From NCBI GenBank assembly GCA_029982755.1, contig JARRBR010000006.1, positions 1 to 45,999 on the forward strand: DNA of 45,999 nt, in the 5' to 3' direction. Made by a program: the position numbers and the translations under genes. Shown here one piece after another: positions 11,564 through 20,393 of this stretch (positions within the stretch are counted from its first letter, which is position 1; each line of letters opens with the position of its first letter). Below the pieces are notes generated by a model. That model ran no database searches and was not told where the DNA came from. It worked only from the letters and a program-made list of their open reading frames with translations. This stretch comes from Rhodocyclaceae bacterium (GTDB lineage: Bacteria; Pseudomonadota; Gammaproteobacteria; Burkholderiales; Rhodocyclaceae).

Positions 11564-14500
11564 ATGGACAAGCCCCTCGGCATCTCCGGCCGCATCGCGG
11601 CCGGCTTCCAGCGCAACGCGATCACGCCGCTGCTGGCGCTCGTGCTGCTGCTCGCCGGCATCTTCGCCACGCTGATCACGCCCAAGGAAGAAGAGCCGCA
11701 GATCGACGTCACCATGGCCAACGTGCTGGTGCCATTCCCGGGCGCCTCGGCGCGCGACGTCGAGGCCCTCGTGGCGCGCCCGGCCGAGCAGGTGCTGTCG
11801 CGTATCGCCGGCGTCGAGCACGTCTACACCGTGTCGCGCCCCGGCATGGCGGTGATCACCGTGCAGTTCGAGGTCGGGGTGCCCAACCAGACCGCGCTGG
11901 TGCGGCTCTACGACACCGTGGATTCGCACGCCGACTGGCTGTCGCCGCAGCTCGGTGTCGGTCAGCCGCTGATCAAGCCCAAGGGCATCGACGACGTGCC
12001 CATCGTCAGTTTCACGCTGTGGACCGCCGACCCCGAGCGCGCCGCCTTCTCGCTGCAGCAGGTCTCGCGTGCGATCGAGACCGAGCTCAAGCGCATCCCC
12101 GGCACCCGCGACGTCGCCACCATCGGTGGCCCCGGCCACGTGATCCGGGTGAACATGGACATCGAGCGCATGAACGCGCACGGCATCACCGCGCAGGACC
12201 TGCGCGGCGCGCTGCAGCTCGCCAACGCCTCGCAGCCGGCAGGCAGCCTGGTCGCCGGCAACAGGGAAGTCCTGGTACAGACCGGCACCTACCTGGAATC
12301 CGCCGAGGACGTGCGCAAGCTGGTGGTGGGCGTGTCCGAGCGCCGGCCAGTGTTCCTGCGCGACGTCGCCGAGGTGGTCGATGGCCCCGACCAGCCTGCG
12401 CAGTACGTCTGGTTCGGCACCGGCGCCGCTGCGGATGAGCGCGGCATCGGCCAGCAGGGTCTGTTCCCCGCGGTCACGCTGGCGCTGTCGAAGAAGCCCG
12501 GCGCCAACGCCGCCGACGTCGCCCAGGCGGCGCTGCAGCGCCTGGAGAACCTGCGCGGCAGCCTGATCCCGGAAGGGGTGGAGATCACCGTCACCCGCGA
12601 CTACGGCAAGACCGCCAACGACAAGGCCAACCAGCTCATCGGCAAGCTCGCCTTCGCCACCGCCGCGGTGGTGGCGCTGGTGTTCTTCGCGCTGGGCCGA
12701 CGCGAGGCGATCATCGTCGGCATCGCGGTTTCGCTGACGCTCGCCGCCACGCTGTTCGCCTCCTGGGCCTGGGGCTTCACGCTCAACCGGGTGTCGCTGT
12801 TCGCGCTGATCTTCTCGATCGGCATCCTGGTCGACGACGCCATCGTGGTGGTCGAGAACATCCACCGCTGGCACACGCTCGAGCCCGACACGCCGCTGTG
12901 GAGGCTGATTCCCAAGGCGGTCGACGAGGTCGGCGGCCCCACCATCCTCGCCACCTTCACGGTCATCGCGGCGCTGCTGCCGATGGCCTTCGTGACCGGG
13001 TTGATGGGTCCCTACATGAGCCCGATCCCGATCAACGCCTCGATGGGCATGTTCATCTCGCTGGTGGTGGCCTTCGTGGTCACGCCCTGGCTGGCGCAGA
13101 AGCTGCTCAAGAACGTCGACGCCCACCACCACGAGGGCGAGGACAAGCTGACGCGTCGCCTCGACGGCCTCTTCCGCCGCGTCATGACGCCGATGTTCGA
13201 TGCCCGCCGCGGCGGCCGCAACCGTCTCGCGCTGTGGGTGGCGGTGTTCGCGCTCATCGGGGCCTCGGTGGCGCTGCCGGTGGTGCAGCTCGTGGTCATG
13301 AAGATGCTGCCCTTCGACAACAAGAGCGAGTTCCAGGTCGTGCTCGACATGCCGGTGGGCACCCCGGTCGAGGACACCGCGCGCGTGCTCAACGAGATCG
13401 GCGCCCATCTGGCCACCGTGCCCGAGGTCACCGACTGGCAGTCCTACGCGGGCACCGCCGCGCCGATCAACTTCAACGGCCTGGTGCGCCAGTACTACCT
13501 GAGGAGCGCGCCGGAGCAGGGCGACATCCAGGTCAACCTGGTCGACAAGACCGCGCGCAGCCGCCAGAGCCACGAGATCGCGGTGTCGGTGCGCGACGCG
13601 GTCACCGAGATCGCGCGCCGCAATGGCGGCAACGCCAAGGTGGTGGAAGTGCCGCCCGGCCCGCCGGTCCTGTCGCCGATCGTGGCCGAGATCTACGGCC
13701 CGGACTACGACGGTCAGGTGGAAGTGGCCAAGCGCGTGCGGGCCGCCTTCGAGGACACCGCCGACATCGTCGGCGTGGACGATACGGTCGATGAGGACGC
13801 GCCCAAGCTGGTGCTGCGCGTCGATCAGGCCAAGGCCGCGCGCATGGGCGTGGCGCAGGCCGACATCGTCGAGGTCGTGCGCCTGGGGCTGTCGGGCGAG
13901 AACGTCACCCCGGTGCATGGCGGCGACAACAAGTACGAGATCCCGGTGCGCATCCAGCTGCCGGCGGTGCGCCAGTCCGACCTCGCCGACCTGCTCGCCA
14001 TGCAGGTGCGCGCGCGCATGGGCGACAACGCCGGCCAGCTGGTGAAGATCTCCGAGGTGGTGCAGGTCGCCGAGACCCGCCGCGAGCAGATCCTGTATCG
14101 CAAGGACCTGCTGCCGGTGGTGTACGTGACCGGCGACATGGGCGGCAAGCTGGATTCGCCCCTGTACGGCATGTTCGACATCCGATCGAAGGTGAATGGC
14201 ATGGCACTCGAGGGCGCGCCGGGGCTCGCCGGTACGCTCGGCGAGTGGTTCATCCGCCAGCCCGCCGACCCCTACGCCGGCTACCAGCTGAAGTGGGACG
14301 GCGAGTGGCAGATCACCTACGAGACCTTCCGCGACATGGGCGCGGCCTACGCGGTCGGCCTGGTGCTGATCTATCTGCTGGTGGTGGCGCAGTTCAGGAG
14401 CTATCTGGTGCCGCTGATCATCATGGCGCCGATCCCGCTCACCATCGTCGGCGTGATGCCCGGCCACGCGCTGCTCGGTGCACAATTCACCGCCACTTCG

Positions 14501-14839
14501 ATGATCGGCATGATCGCGCTCGCCGGCATCATCGTGCGCAACTCCATCCTGCTGGTGGACTTCGTCAATCAGCAAGTCGCCGAAGGAATGGAGTTCGGCG
14601 AGGCGCTGATCCGCGCCGCCGCGGTGCGCGCCAAGCCGATCGGGCTCACCGCGCTGGCGGCGATGATCGGCGCGGTGTTCATCCTCGACGACCCGATCTT
14701 CAACGGCCTGGCGATCAGCCTGATCTTCGGCATCTTCGTGTCCACCGTGCTCACCCTGGTGGTGATCCCGGTGCTCTACTACGCCGCCATGCGCGGCCGC
14801 ATCACCCGTCTGCAGAACCCCGAGGAGAACCCCGCATGA
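11564..14839 (+). CDS. RND efflux permease
   Basis: Proton-driven inner-membrane pump of the AcrB/HAE superfamily, 1091 residues with the usual two repeats of one plus five transmembrane helices and two large periplasmic loops. The proton-relay acidic pair is visible in helix 4 (SIGILVDDAIVVVENIHR), and helix 10-11 contains the region GIIVRNSILLVDFVNQ. The ATG at 11564 has a GGGAGG ribosome-binding site; a TTG at 11546 is an unlikely alternative. It resembles the group of RND pumps with an N-terminal PKEEEPQIDV motif rather than the close AcrB group, so the substrate is uncertain (small organics or metals are both possible). Its last four bases overlap the DUF2892 gene. Confidence 0.92.
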   Translation: MDKPLGISGRIAAGFQRNAITPLLALVLLLAGIFATLITPKEEEPQIDVTMANVLVPFPGASARDVEALVARPAEQVLSRIAGVEHVYTVSRPGMAVITVQFEVGVPNQTALVRLYDTVDSHADWLSPQLGVGQPLIKPKGIDDVPIVSFTLWTADPERAAFSLQQVSRAIETELKRIPGTRDVATIGGPGHVIRVNMDIERMNAHGITAQDLRGALQLANASQPAGSLVAGNREVLVQTGTYLESAEDVRKLVVGVSERRPVFLRDVAEVVDGPDQPAQYVWFGTGAAADERGIGQQGLFPAVTLALSKKPGANAADVAQAALQRLENLRGSLIPEGVEITVTRDYGKTANDKANQLIGKLAFATAAVVALVFFALGRREAIIVGIAVSLTLAATLFASWAWGFTLNRVSLFALIFSIGILVDDAIVVVENIHRWHTLEPDTPLWRLIPKAVDEVGGPTILATFTVIAALLPMAFVTGLMGPYMSPIPINASMGMFISLVVAFVVTPWLAQKLLKNVDAHHHEGEDKLTRRLDGLFRRVMTPMFDARRGGRNRLALWVAVFALIGASVALPVVQLVVMKMLPFDNKSEFQVVLDMPVGTPVEDTARVLNEIGAHLATVPEVTDWQSYAGTAAPINFNGLVRQYYLRSAPEQGDIQVNLVDKTARSRQSHEIAVSVRDAVTEIARRNGGNAKVVEVPPGPPVLSPIVAEIYGPDYDGQVEVAKRVRAAFEDTADIVGVDDTVDEDAPKLVLRVDQAKAARMGVAQADIVEVVRLGLSGENVTPVHGGDNKYEIPVRIQLPAVRQSDLADLLAMQVRARMGDNAGQLVKISEVVQVAETRREQILYRKDLLPVVYVTGDMGGKLDSPLYGMFDIRSKVNGMALEGAPGLAGTLGEWFIRQPADPYAGYQLKWDGEWQITYETFRDMGAAYAVGLVLIYLLVVAQFRSYLVPLIIMAPIPLTIVGVMPGHALLGAQFTATSMIGMIALAGIIVRNSILLVDFVNQQVAEGMEFGEALIRAAAVRAKPIGLTALAAMIGAVFILDDPIFNGLAISLIFGIFVSTVLTLVVIPVLYYAAMRGRITRLQNPEENPA

Positions 14840-15057
14840 CCACCAACGACTATGTGCGCGCCTTCGCCGGCGCCTTCGTCCTGATCTCGCTCGCGCTCGG
14901 CGTCGAAGCTTCGCCGCTGTTCGTCAGCAAGCATTTCCTGTGGGTGACCGCCTTCGTCGGCGCCAACCTGTTCCAGAGCGCATTCACCGGCATCTGCCCG
15001 CTCGTGAACATCCTGCACAGGCTGGGCGTCAAGGACGGCCCGGCGCGCTGCAACTGA
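14836..15057 (+). CDS. DUF2892 (YgaP-like) small membrane protein
   Basis: A 73-residue protein with two hydrophobic segments (about residues 9-25 and 33-48) and the family motif FTGICPLVNIL near residues 50-60. It is recognised as DUF2892, the transmembrane module also fused to rhodanese in YgaP. The ATG overlaps the RND permease stop (ATGA), so it is translationally coupled to the pump and probably functions with it. DUF2892 genes are often found near sulfide- or persulfide-handling genes, which is only a hint. The single cysteine of the CPL motif is conserved. Confidence 0.82.
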   Translation: MTTNDYVRAFAGAFVLISLALGVEASPLFVSKHFLWVTAFVGANLFQSAFTGICPLVNILHRLGVKDGPARCN

Positions 15058-15064
15058 GACCGCG

Positions 15065-15571
15065 TCAGCCGCGGCGCAGCAGCATCCAGCCGGCGAACAG
15101 CACGGTCGCGGTGAAGCTCACCAGCGACCAGTTGGCGATCGACAGGCCGAGGAAGGTCCATTCGATCACGGTGCAGTCGCCGGCGCCGCGGAAGATCATC
15201 GGCAGCGCCTGCGCGAGCGGGAAGCTCTCGAGCATGAACTCCAGGCCCGGGCCGCACTCCGGGATCAGCGGCGGGTCGATCTGCATCCAGCTCTGGCGTG
15301 CGGCGATGACGCCGCCGGTCAGCGCGGCCGCGCCGATCAGGCCGGCATAGACGCGCTCGCCGGCGCGGCCGGGGGCGTGGATGGCCGCGATCAGGGCGAT
15401 CAGCGCCGCGGTCGCGAAGGCGTAGCGCTGCATGATGCACATCGGGCACGGCTCCAGGCCGACGACGTGCTGCAGGTAGAGGCCGAAGCCGAGCAGCCCG
15501 GTCGCGACCAGGAACAGCGCGAGATAGAGCATGCGTGCGGGCAGGTGAAGGATTCGTGCAATCAGGGTCAT
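15065..15571 (-). CDS. dsbB: Disulfide bond formation protein DsbB
   Basis: Inner-membrane quinone reductase that re-oxidises periplasmic DsbA. It has four transmembrane segments in 168 residues and two redox pairs: C42/C45 in EPCPMCIMQRY and C106/C133 in the second periplasmic loop, matching the E. coli positions 41/44 and 104/130. The open frame continues upstream to an ATG at 15601. The ATG at 15571 (MTLIARIL) gives the family N-terminus, and a TACAAT -10-like element overlaps the upstream ATG. It is convergent with the efflux operon, with seven bases between stops. Confidence 0.92.
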   Translation of the reverse strand: MTLIARILHLPARMLYLALFLVATGLLGFGLYLQHVVGLEPCPMCIMQRYAFATAALIALIAAIHAPGRAGERVYAGLIGAAALTGGVIAARQSWMQIDPPLIPECGPGLEFMLESFPLAQALPMIFRGAGDCTVIEWTFLGLSIANWSLVSFTATVLFAGWMLLRRG

Positions 15572-15599
15572 CGTGTCTGGGTATCCGGAAGAGGGCGCC

Positions 15600-15605
15600 A
15601 TTGTA
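15600..15605 (-). promoter_or_regulatory. Possible -10 element (TACAAT) for dsbB
   Basis: Reverse-strand TACAAT lies 28 bases before the chosen dsbB ATG, which would give a leader of about 20 bases. No convincing -35 is seen 16-18 bases upstream. The element overlaps the alternative ATG at 15601, supporting the shorter dsbB start. Confidence 0.35.
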
Positions 15606-15711
15606 AGCGGCGCCTCGCGCCCAGGGGGCGCACGTCATCGCGCAGCTGAAAGGCGCAGTTCCCACTGCCTTTCCGCACGCCTGCCTCCGACCGCGGCTCC
15701 CTGACGTCAGT

Positions 15712-16608
15712 TCAAGCGACGAACGCCGCCTGCAGCATGTCGAGGAAGGCGCGGGTCTTGGCCGGCATCAGCTTGCGTCCCGGGAACACCGCCCAGGCGG
15801 TGATCGACGGCAGGTGCCAGTCGGCCATCACGCGCTGGAGTTCGCCGCGGCGCACGTAGGGGGCGGCGAAATAGTCCGGCACCGCGGCGATGCCGGTGCC
15901 GGCACGCGCGAAGCGGATCAACAGCTCGGGTGAATTGGCGGTGATCGAGCCTGGCGGCACGCCCTCCCAGCGCTCGCTGCCGTGCAGCAGCGTCCACCCG
16001 ATCGGCTCGCCGGTGCGCGCCAGCAGGCGCAGTGCGCGGTGGCGGCAAAGTTCCTCGGGCGCCGATGGTTCGCCGTGTTCGGCGACGTAGCCGGGCGAGG
16101 CGTAGAGGCCCGACGGGAAGTCGGCCAGCCGGCGCGCGGCGAGCAGGGTGTCGTCGGGCAGGGCGCCCATGCGGATCGCAAGGTCGAAGTTCTCGCCGAG
16201 CAGGTCCACCCGGCGTGGCGACAGGTCCAGCTCCAGCGTCACCGCCGGGTGCAGCGCCGAGAACGCGGCCAGCATGTCGGTCAGCAGCAGGTTGGCGAAG
16301 TCGTTGGGCATCGACACGCGCAGCCGCCCGCTCGGCCGCGCCTGCCTGTTCTCCGCCAGCGCGGCCACCGCGCCGACCTCGGTCTCCACCTGACGCGCGT
16401 GCTCGAGCAGGGCGCTGCCGAACTCGGTGATGTTCAGGCGCCGCGTCGTGCGCAGCAGCAGGCGCTCGCCCAGCCGCTCCTCGAGCTGTGACAGCCGCCG
16501 CGACACGGTCGATTTCGGCAGGCCGAGGCGGTCCGCGGCGGCGGTGAAGCTGCCCTCGTCGACGACGCGCACGAAGATCAGCAGGTCATTGGGGTCTATT
16601 TGTTCCAT
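15712..16608 (-). CDS. LysR-family transcriptional regulator
   Basis: DNA-binding regulator of 298 residues. The N-terminal winged helix-turn-helix is at about residues 16-60 (EGSFTAAADRLGLPKSTVSRRLSQLEERLG). The effector-binding domain covers about 90-295, in the CrgA-like subgroup with the motif PSGRLRVSMP. It is divergent from azoR with 96 bases between starts, the usual arrangement in which the LysR protein controls the neighbouring gene and itself. A perfect inverted repeat (TTGTTCC-N6-GGAACAA, 16600-16619) overlaps its own start codon. Confidence 0.93.
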   Translation of the reverse strand: MEQIDPNDLLIFVRVVDEGSFTAAADRLGLPKSTVSRRLSQLEERLGERLLLRTTRRLNITEFGSALLEHARQVETEVGAVAALAENRQARPSGRLRVSMPNDFANLLLTDMLAAFSALHPAVTLELDLSPRRVDLLGENFDLAIRMGALPDDTLLAARRLADFPSGLYASPGYVAEHGEPSAPEELCRHRALRLLARTGEPIGWTLLHGSERWEGVPPGSITANSPELLIRFARAGTGIAAVPDYFAAPYVRRGELQRVMADWHLPSITAWAVFPGRKLMPAKTRAFLDMLQAAFVA

Positions 16609-16666
16609 GTGGGGAACAATGATGTCTATTTCGATGGATTAATGCAAAGAAGAGAATTCAATAGAC
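16594..16666. promoter_or_regulatory. LysR/azoR divergent control region: palindrome plus three GTCTATT motifs
   Basis: The region holds a perfect seven-base inverted repeat TTGTTCC/GGAACAA (16600-16606 and 16613-16619). GTCTATTT occurs directly at 16594-16601 and 16624-16631, exactly 30 bases apart (about three helical turns). The inverted form AATAGAC is at 16660-16666. On the reverse strand a TTGCAT-N17-CATCAT pair could be the LysR promoter. The spacing on one DNA face is what a LysR tetramer would contact. Binding is inferred, not shown. Confidence 0.55.
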
Positions 16667-16704
16667 TTCGCTTCACCTGATCCCCAACCGAAGCGGACCC
16701 GAAC

Positions 16705-17304
16705 ATGAACATCCTGCAGATCAACGGCAGCGCCCGTTCCGAAGGCGCCAACTCCACCCGTCTCGCCACCGACATCGTCGCCCGCCTGCGCGCCGCCGAT
16801 CCCGCGGCGACCGTCGTCGTGCGCGACCTGGCGCGCTCGCCGGCGCCGGTGGTCGACGAGGCCGCGCTCGGCGCCCTGTTCACCCCGGCCGAGCAGCGCA
16901 CGCCCGAGCAGGCCGCCCGCGTGGCCGCCAGCGATGCGCTGATCGCCGAGGTCCAGGCTGCCGACGTCGTGGTCATCGGCGTGCCGATGTACAACTTCAC
17001 GATCTCCTCGCAGCTCAAGAACTGGATCGACGCCATCGCCCGCGCCGGCGTCACCTTCCGCTACACCGAAAACGGTCCGGAAGGCCTGCTCAAGGGCAAG
17101 AAGGTCATCCTCGCCTTCGCCCGCGGCGGTCGCTACCGCGGCACGGCGGCGGACACCCAGACGCCGTACCTGCAGACCGTGCTCGGCTTCGTCGGGATGA
17201 CCGACGTCCGCCTCGTCTATGCCGAGGGCCTGAACATGGGCGAGGAGGCGGCGACCCAGGGCTTCGCCGAGGCCGCGGCCGACATCGAGGCCGCGCTGGC
17301 CTGA
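16705..17304 (+). CDS. azoR: FMN-dependent NADH-azoreductase / quinone reductase
   Basis: Flavodoxin-fold two-electron reductase of quinones and azo compounds; a homodimer with FMN in E. coli. The 199 residues match the family length. The FMN-phosphate loop [13 protein letters not shown] lies at about residues 8-20. The FMN-binding segment [16 protein letters not shown] lies at about 93-108, and a Gly-rich segment (ARGGRY) is near 137. It is transcribed away from the LysR gene and followed 82 bases later by a pirin gene. This pairing suggests a response to quinones or electrophiles. Confidence 0.9.
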   Translation: MNILQINGSARSEGANSTRLATDIVARLRAADPAATVVVRDLARSPAPVVDEAALGALFTPAEQRTPEQAARVAASDALIAEVQAADVVVIGVPMYNFTISSQLKNWIDAIARAGVTFRYTENGPEGLLKGKKVILAFARGGRYRGTAADTQTPYLQTVLGFVGMTDVRLVYAEGLNMGEEAATQGFAEAAADIEAALA

Positions 17305-17386
17305 TCCCCTCGGCCGGCGCAGGCCGGCCGCGCACAAGGAGGGCGGGGCCACCCGCCCCGCACCCCCGATCCCAAGGAGAACGCAG

Positions 17387-18262
17387 ATGAGCACCGCCCG
17401 CCTTCCCTCCGCCCGCGTGAGCCGCCCGCGCGCGCTCGAACGCCTGGTCACCGGCATGCCCACGTCGGATGGCGCCGGCGTCAAGCTCACCCGCGTGCTC
17501 ACCCAGAAGCTGCAGCGCCGGCTCGATCCCTTCCTGATGCTCGACGCCTTCGGCAGCGACAAGGCCGACGACTACATCGCCGGCTTCCCCGACCACCCGC
17601 ACCGCGGCTTCGAGACCGTCACCTACATGATCGCCGGGCGCATGCTGCACCGTGACAGCGCCGGCCACGAGGGCCTGCTCGAGAACGGCGGCGTGCAGTG
17701 GATGACCGCCGGGCGCGGCGTGATCCACTCCGAGATCCCGCAGCAGGAGGAGGGCCTGATGGAAGGCTTCCAGCTGTGGCTGAACCTGCCCGCGAAGGAC
17801 AAGATGAGCGCGCCCTGGTATCGCGACTTCGCCGCCACCGAGCTGCCGCGCTTCACCACCGAGGCCGGCGTCGAGGCGATCGCGATCGCCGGCGACAGCC
17901 ACGGCGTCAGCGGCGCCGTCAGCCGCGAGACCACCGCGCCGCTCTACCTCGACCTGCACCTTCCGGCCGGTGCCCGCTTCGCGCAGCCGCTGCCCGCCGG
18001 GCACAACGCCTTCCTCTACGTCTATCGCGGCGAGCTGAAGGTGGACGGTGACACCGTGCCGGTGCGCAACATGGCGATCCTCGCCAACGACGCGGACAGC
18101 GATGGCGTAGTGATCGAGGCCGCGACCGACACCCGCGCGCTGCTGATCGCCGGCCGCCCGCTCGGCGAGCCGATCGCGCAGTACGGTCCCTTCGTCATGA
18201 ACACCGAGCAGGAGATCTACCAGGCGGTCGCCGACTACCGCGCGGGGCGCCTGGCGGCCTGA
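17387..18262 (+). CDS. Pirin-family protein (probable quercetinase-like cupin)
   Basis: Bicupin of 291 residues. The metal-binding residues of pirin are all present: H70 and H72 in FPDHPHRGFETV, then H114 and E116 in GRGVIHSEIP. The C-terminal cupin domain (about 180-280) follows. Bacterial pirins such as YhhW have quercetin 2,3-dioxygenase activity in vitro; the physiological substrate is unknown. It has an AAGGAG ribosome-binding site and lies downstream of azoR in the same direction, so it may belong to the LysR-controlled unit. Confidence 0.9.
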   Translation: MSTARLPSARVSRPRALERLVTGMPTSDGAGVKLTRVLTQKLQRRLDPFLMLDAFGSDKADDYIAGFPDHPHRGFETVTYMIAGRMLHRDSAGHEGLLENGGVQWMTAGRGVIHSEIPQQEEGLMEGFQLWLNLPAKDKMSAPWYRDFAATELPRFTTEAGVEAIAIAGDSHGVSGAVSRETTAPLYLDLHLPAGARFAQPLPAGHNAFLYVYRGELKVDGDTVPVRNMAILANDADSDGVVIEAATDTRALLIAGRPLGEPIAQYGPFVMNTEQEIYQAVADYRAGRLAA

Positions 18263-18318
18263 GGGCCGCGCCTCAGGGTTCCGCGGGGCGCGAAGGCGGG
18301 TGAATCGGAGCCGGTGCA

Positions 18319-18389
18319 ATCGCGACTTCCGTCGCTCTCACCGGCCCGCGCCGCCGACCTAACCCTGTGGGAGCGACGGGAGTCGCGAT
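18319..18389. repeat. Inverted pair of REP-like palindromic units (type GTGGGAGCGACGGGAGTCGC)
   Basis: The 23-base unit at 18319-18341 and the 23-base unit at 18367-18389 are reverse complements with two mismatches, separated by 25 bases. Each unit has its own internal partial palindrome (GCGAC/GTCGC). The pair sits between the convergent pirin and ybiB genes, as bacterial interspersed mosaic elements usually do. The head GTGGGAGCG is shared with the other REP type in this window. It may also act as a bidirectional transcript end. Confidence 0.75.
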
Positions 18390-18414
18390 CCCTTGCGGCC
18401 GGCCCGCGCCGCGT

Positions 18415-19329
18415 TCAGCTGGCAAGGGATGCGAGCGCGGCAACCTGCCTGAGGATTGGCTCGGGCATGGCGACCTCGCCCGCCAGCATGGCGCGGATCA
18501 GCGCGGCGTTCTCCGCCACCGAGGGCGCATCCGGCAGGCCGGCAAGCGGCGGCGCGCCGCCTTCCTCGCCGGCGACGCCGATCGAGGCCTCGCCGTCCAC
18601 ATACACCTTCATCTCCGGGCAGCGCCGCGGGTTGGCGTAGATCTCGCCCTCGGTGCCGCGCATCAGCATCGCCCGGCCACCATCGGCGCGCAGGAAGGCA
18701 TCCATGCGCTCCAGGTACTCCGGGTGGGTCACCGCCACCACGCGCACGCTGCGTCCGCGACAGGGGTCGATGAGCTTGGCCATGGTGTGGCCGCTGGCGC
18801 GCACGCCCATGCGCAGGCGCAGCGCGAGCAGCGGGTCGAGCCCGGGCAGCAGCTTGTCCACGCCTATGCAGGCGATGCGCCGCTGCGCGAGCTGCGCGGC
18901 GGCCTCGGCGGCATCCGCCGCCGGATGCAGGTCGAGCGCCGCGAGCAGTTCGAACGGGCTCACCCGCGTCTCGAAGTCGTGCCGCCCCTGGATCAGCACC
19001 GGCACGCCTTCGCGCGCCAGCAGCAGCGCCACCAGCGGCATCAGGTTGGCCTGGCGGCGCGCGCCGTTGTAGGTCGGCAGCACCACGCAGCGCGGGCCGT
19101 CCGGCACCGTCACCTGTGCCGTGCGCGCGTCCATCGCCTGCTTGAAGCCGAGCAGTTCCGGCAGCGCCTCGCTCTTGATGCGGAACGCGATCAGGATTGC
19201 GCCGAGCTCGAGCTCGGGCACGGCACCGTCGAGGATGTCGCCGAAGAGCGCCGCCGCTGCGGCCGTGTCCAGGTCGCGGGCGCCCTTGGCGCCCCGCCCG
19301 ATTTCCTTGATGATTGCGCCGTATTTCAT
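18415..19329 (-). CDS. ybiB: YbiB-type nucleic-acid-binding protein (TrpD2 family)
   Basis: A 304-residue protein with the anthranilate phosphoribosyltransferase (TrpD) fold. E. coli YbiB is a homodimer that binds nucleic acids without transferase activity and is induced with dinG in DNA damage. The N-terminus MKYGAIIKEIGRGAKGARDL and the helical N-domain (about 1-70) are typical, and the glycosyltransferase-3 domain follows. The frame is open up to 19434, but ATG 19329 gives the family start. A CATAAT hexamer (19337-19342, reverse strand) lies so close that transcription may begin at the start codon. It is not a tryptophan gene in this context: no other trp gene is nearby. Confidence 0.82.
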   Translation of the reverse strand: MKYGAIIKEIGRGAKGARDLDTAAAAALFGDILDGAVPELELGAILIAFRIKSEALPELLGFKQAMDARTAQVTVPDGPRCVVLPTYNGARRQANLMPLVALLLAREGVPVLIQGRHDFETRVSPFELLAALDLHPAADAAEAAAQLAQRRIACIGVDKLLPGLDPLLALRLRMGVRASGHTMAKLIDPCRGRSVRVVAVTHPEYLERMDAFLRADGGRAMLMRGTEGEIYANPRRCPEMKVYVDGEASIGVAGEEGGAPPLAGLPDAPSVAENAALIRAMLAGEVAMPEPILRQVAALASLAS

Positions 19330-19336
19330 GGCGGCG

Positions 19337-19342
19337 ATTATG
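19337..19342 (-). promoter_or_regulatory. Possible -10 element (CATAAT) for ybiB with leaderless geometry
   Basis: Reverse-strand CATAAT ends seven bases before the A of the ybiB ATG at 19329. No ribosome-binding site fits between them. The -35 is not convincing. If real, the transcript starts at or within a base of the start codon. Confidence 0.35.
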
Positions 19343-19491
19343 GCGGGCTTCCCGCACTGCGGCCAGCCGGTTCTGCGTGTGTCAGGCAACGCATCTGCGC
19401 GTGAGCAGGGCTGTCCGCGAACTGGCTCCGGCAAGAGCGTAATCCGGTCCCGCTACGCAGCCCCCACCATCCCCCGGAGGAGTCTTCGCCA

Positions 19492-20373
19492 ATGGACGTC
19501 GGATTCATCGGTCTCGGCCTCATGGGCCGGCCCATGGCCCTCAACTTGATCAAGGCCGGCCACCGCGTGCACGTGTGGAGCCGCCGGCGCGCGTCCATGC
19601 AGCCGCTGCTCGAGGCCGGCGCCGGCGATTGCGCGAGCGCCGCCGAGGTCGCGCGCCGTGCCGCGGTTACCATCAGCATGGTGGCCGACGCGCCCGACGT
19701 CGAGCAGGTCACGCTCGGCCCTGACGGCGTCGCCGACGGTGCCGGCGCCGGCCACATCCACATCGACATGAGCACCATCGCCCCGGCCGCGGCGCAATCG
19801 ATCGCCGCGCGCCTGGCCGGGCGCGGCATCGTCGCCCTCGACGCCCCGGTCTCCGGTGGCGAGCCCGGCGCCATCGCCGGCACGCTCACCATCATGGTCG
19901 GCGGCGAGCTTGAGGCCTGCGCGCGCGTGCACCCGCTGTTCGCGGCCATGGGCAAGTCCATCACCCGCATCGGCGACGCTGGCGCCGGCCAGGTCGCCAA
20001 GGCCTGCAACCAGATCATCACCGGCGTGGGCGTGGCGTCGGTGGCGGAAGCGCTCAACTTCGCCGCAAAAAGCGGCGTCGACGGCGCGAAGGTGCGCGAG
20101 GCCCTGCTCGGGGGCTTTGCGTATTCACGCATCCTGGAAAACCACGGCCAGCGCATGCTCGAGCGCAACTTCAAGCCCGGCTTCAAGGCCTGGATGCACC
20201 AGAAGGACATGCGCATCGTCATGGACGAGGCCCACCGCCTCGGCCTGGCGCTGCCGACGGCCGCGGCCACCATGCAGCTCTTCAACGCCATGGCCGGCAG
20301 CGGCATGGGCGAGGATGACTCCGTTGCGATGCTCAAGCTCTTCGAGCGCATGAGTGGCGGCGCGGGCGAATGA
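19492..20373 (+). CDS. Beta-hydroxyacid dehydrogenase (tartronate semialdehyde reductase-like), copy 1
   Basis: NAD(P)H-dependent reductase of the 3-hydroxyisobutyrate dehydrogenase family. It has 293 residues, with the Rossmann motif GFIGLGLMG at residues 4-12, the substrate motif DAPVSGG (117-123) and the catalytic Lys K170 in GAGQVAKACNQ. The C-terminal helical domain runs from about 175. Length and motifs fit 2-hydroxy-3-oxopropionate reductase (GarR/GlxR), 3-hydroxyisobutyrate dehydrogenase or succinic semialdehyde reductase; sequence alone does not separate these. A GGAGGAG ribosome-binding site precedes the ATG. It is followed 20 bases later by a paralogue. Confidence 0.88.
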   Translation: MDVGFIGLGLMGRPMALNLIKAGHRVHVWSRRRASMQPLLEAGAGDCASAAEVARRAAVTISMVADAPDVEQVTLGPDGVADGAGAGHIHIDMSTIAPAAAQSIAARLAGRGIVALDAPVSGGEPGAIAGTLTIMVGGELEACARVHPLFAAMGKSITRIGDAGAGQVAKACNQIITGVGVASVAEALNFAAKSGVDGAKVREALLGGFAYSRILENHGQRMLERNFKPGFKAWMHQKDMRIVMDEAHRLGLALPTAAATMQLFNAMAGSGMGEDDSVAMLKLFERMSGGAGE

Positions 20374-20393
20374 ACGGGGCAGGGGAGACAAAC

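Noticed and set aside
11378-14575. A 1065-codon open frame antisense to the RND pump
   Set aside because: His/Asp/Arg-rich shadow with no recognisable motif, while the plus strand encodes a complete RND permease.
18415-19329. Anthranilate phosphoribosyltransferase (trpD)
   Set aside because: The N-terminus and context match YbiB/TrpD2, and no other tryptophan genes are nearby.
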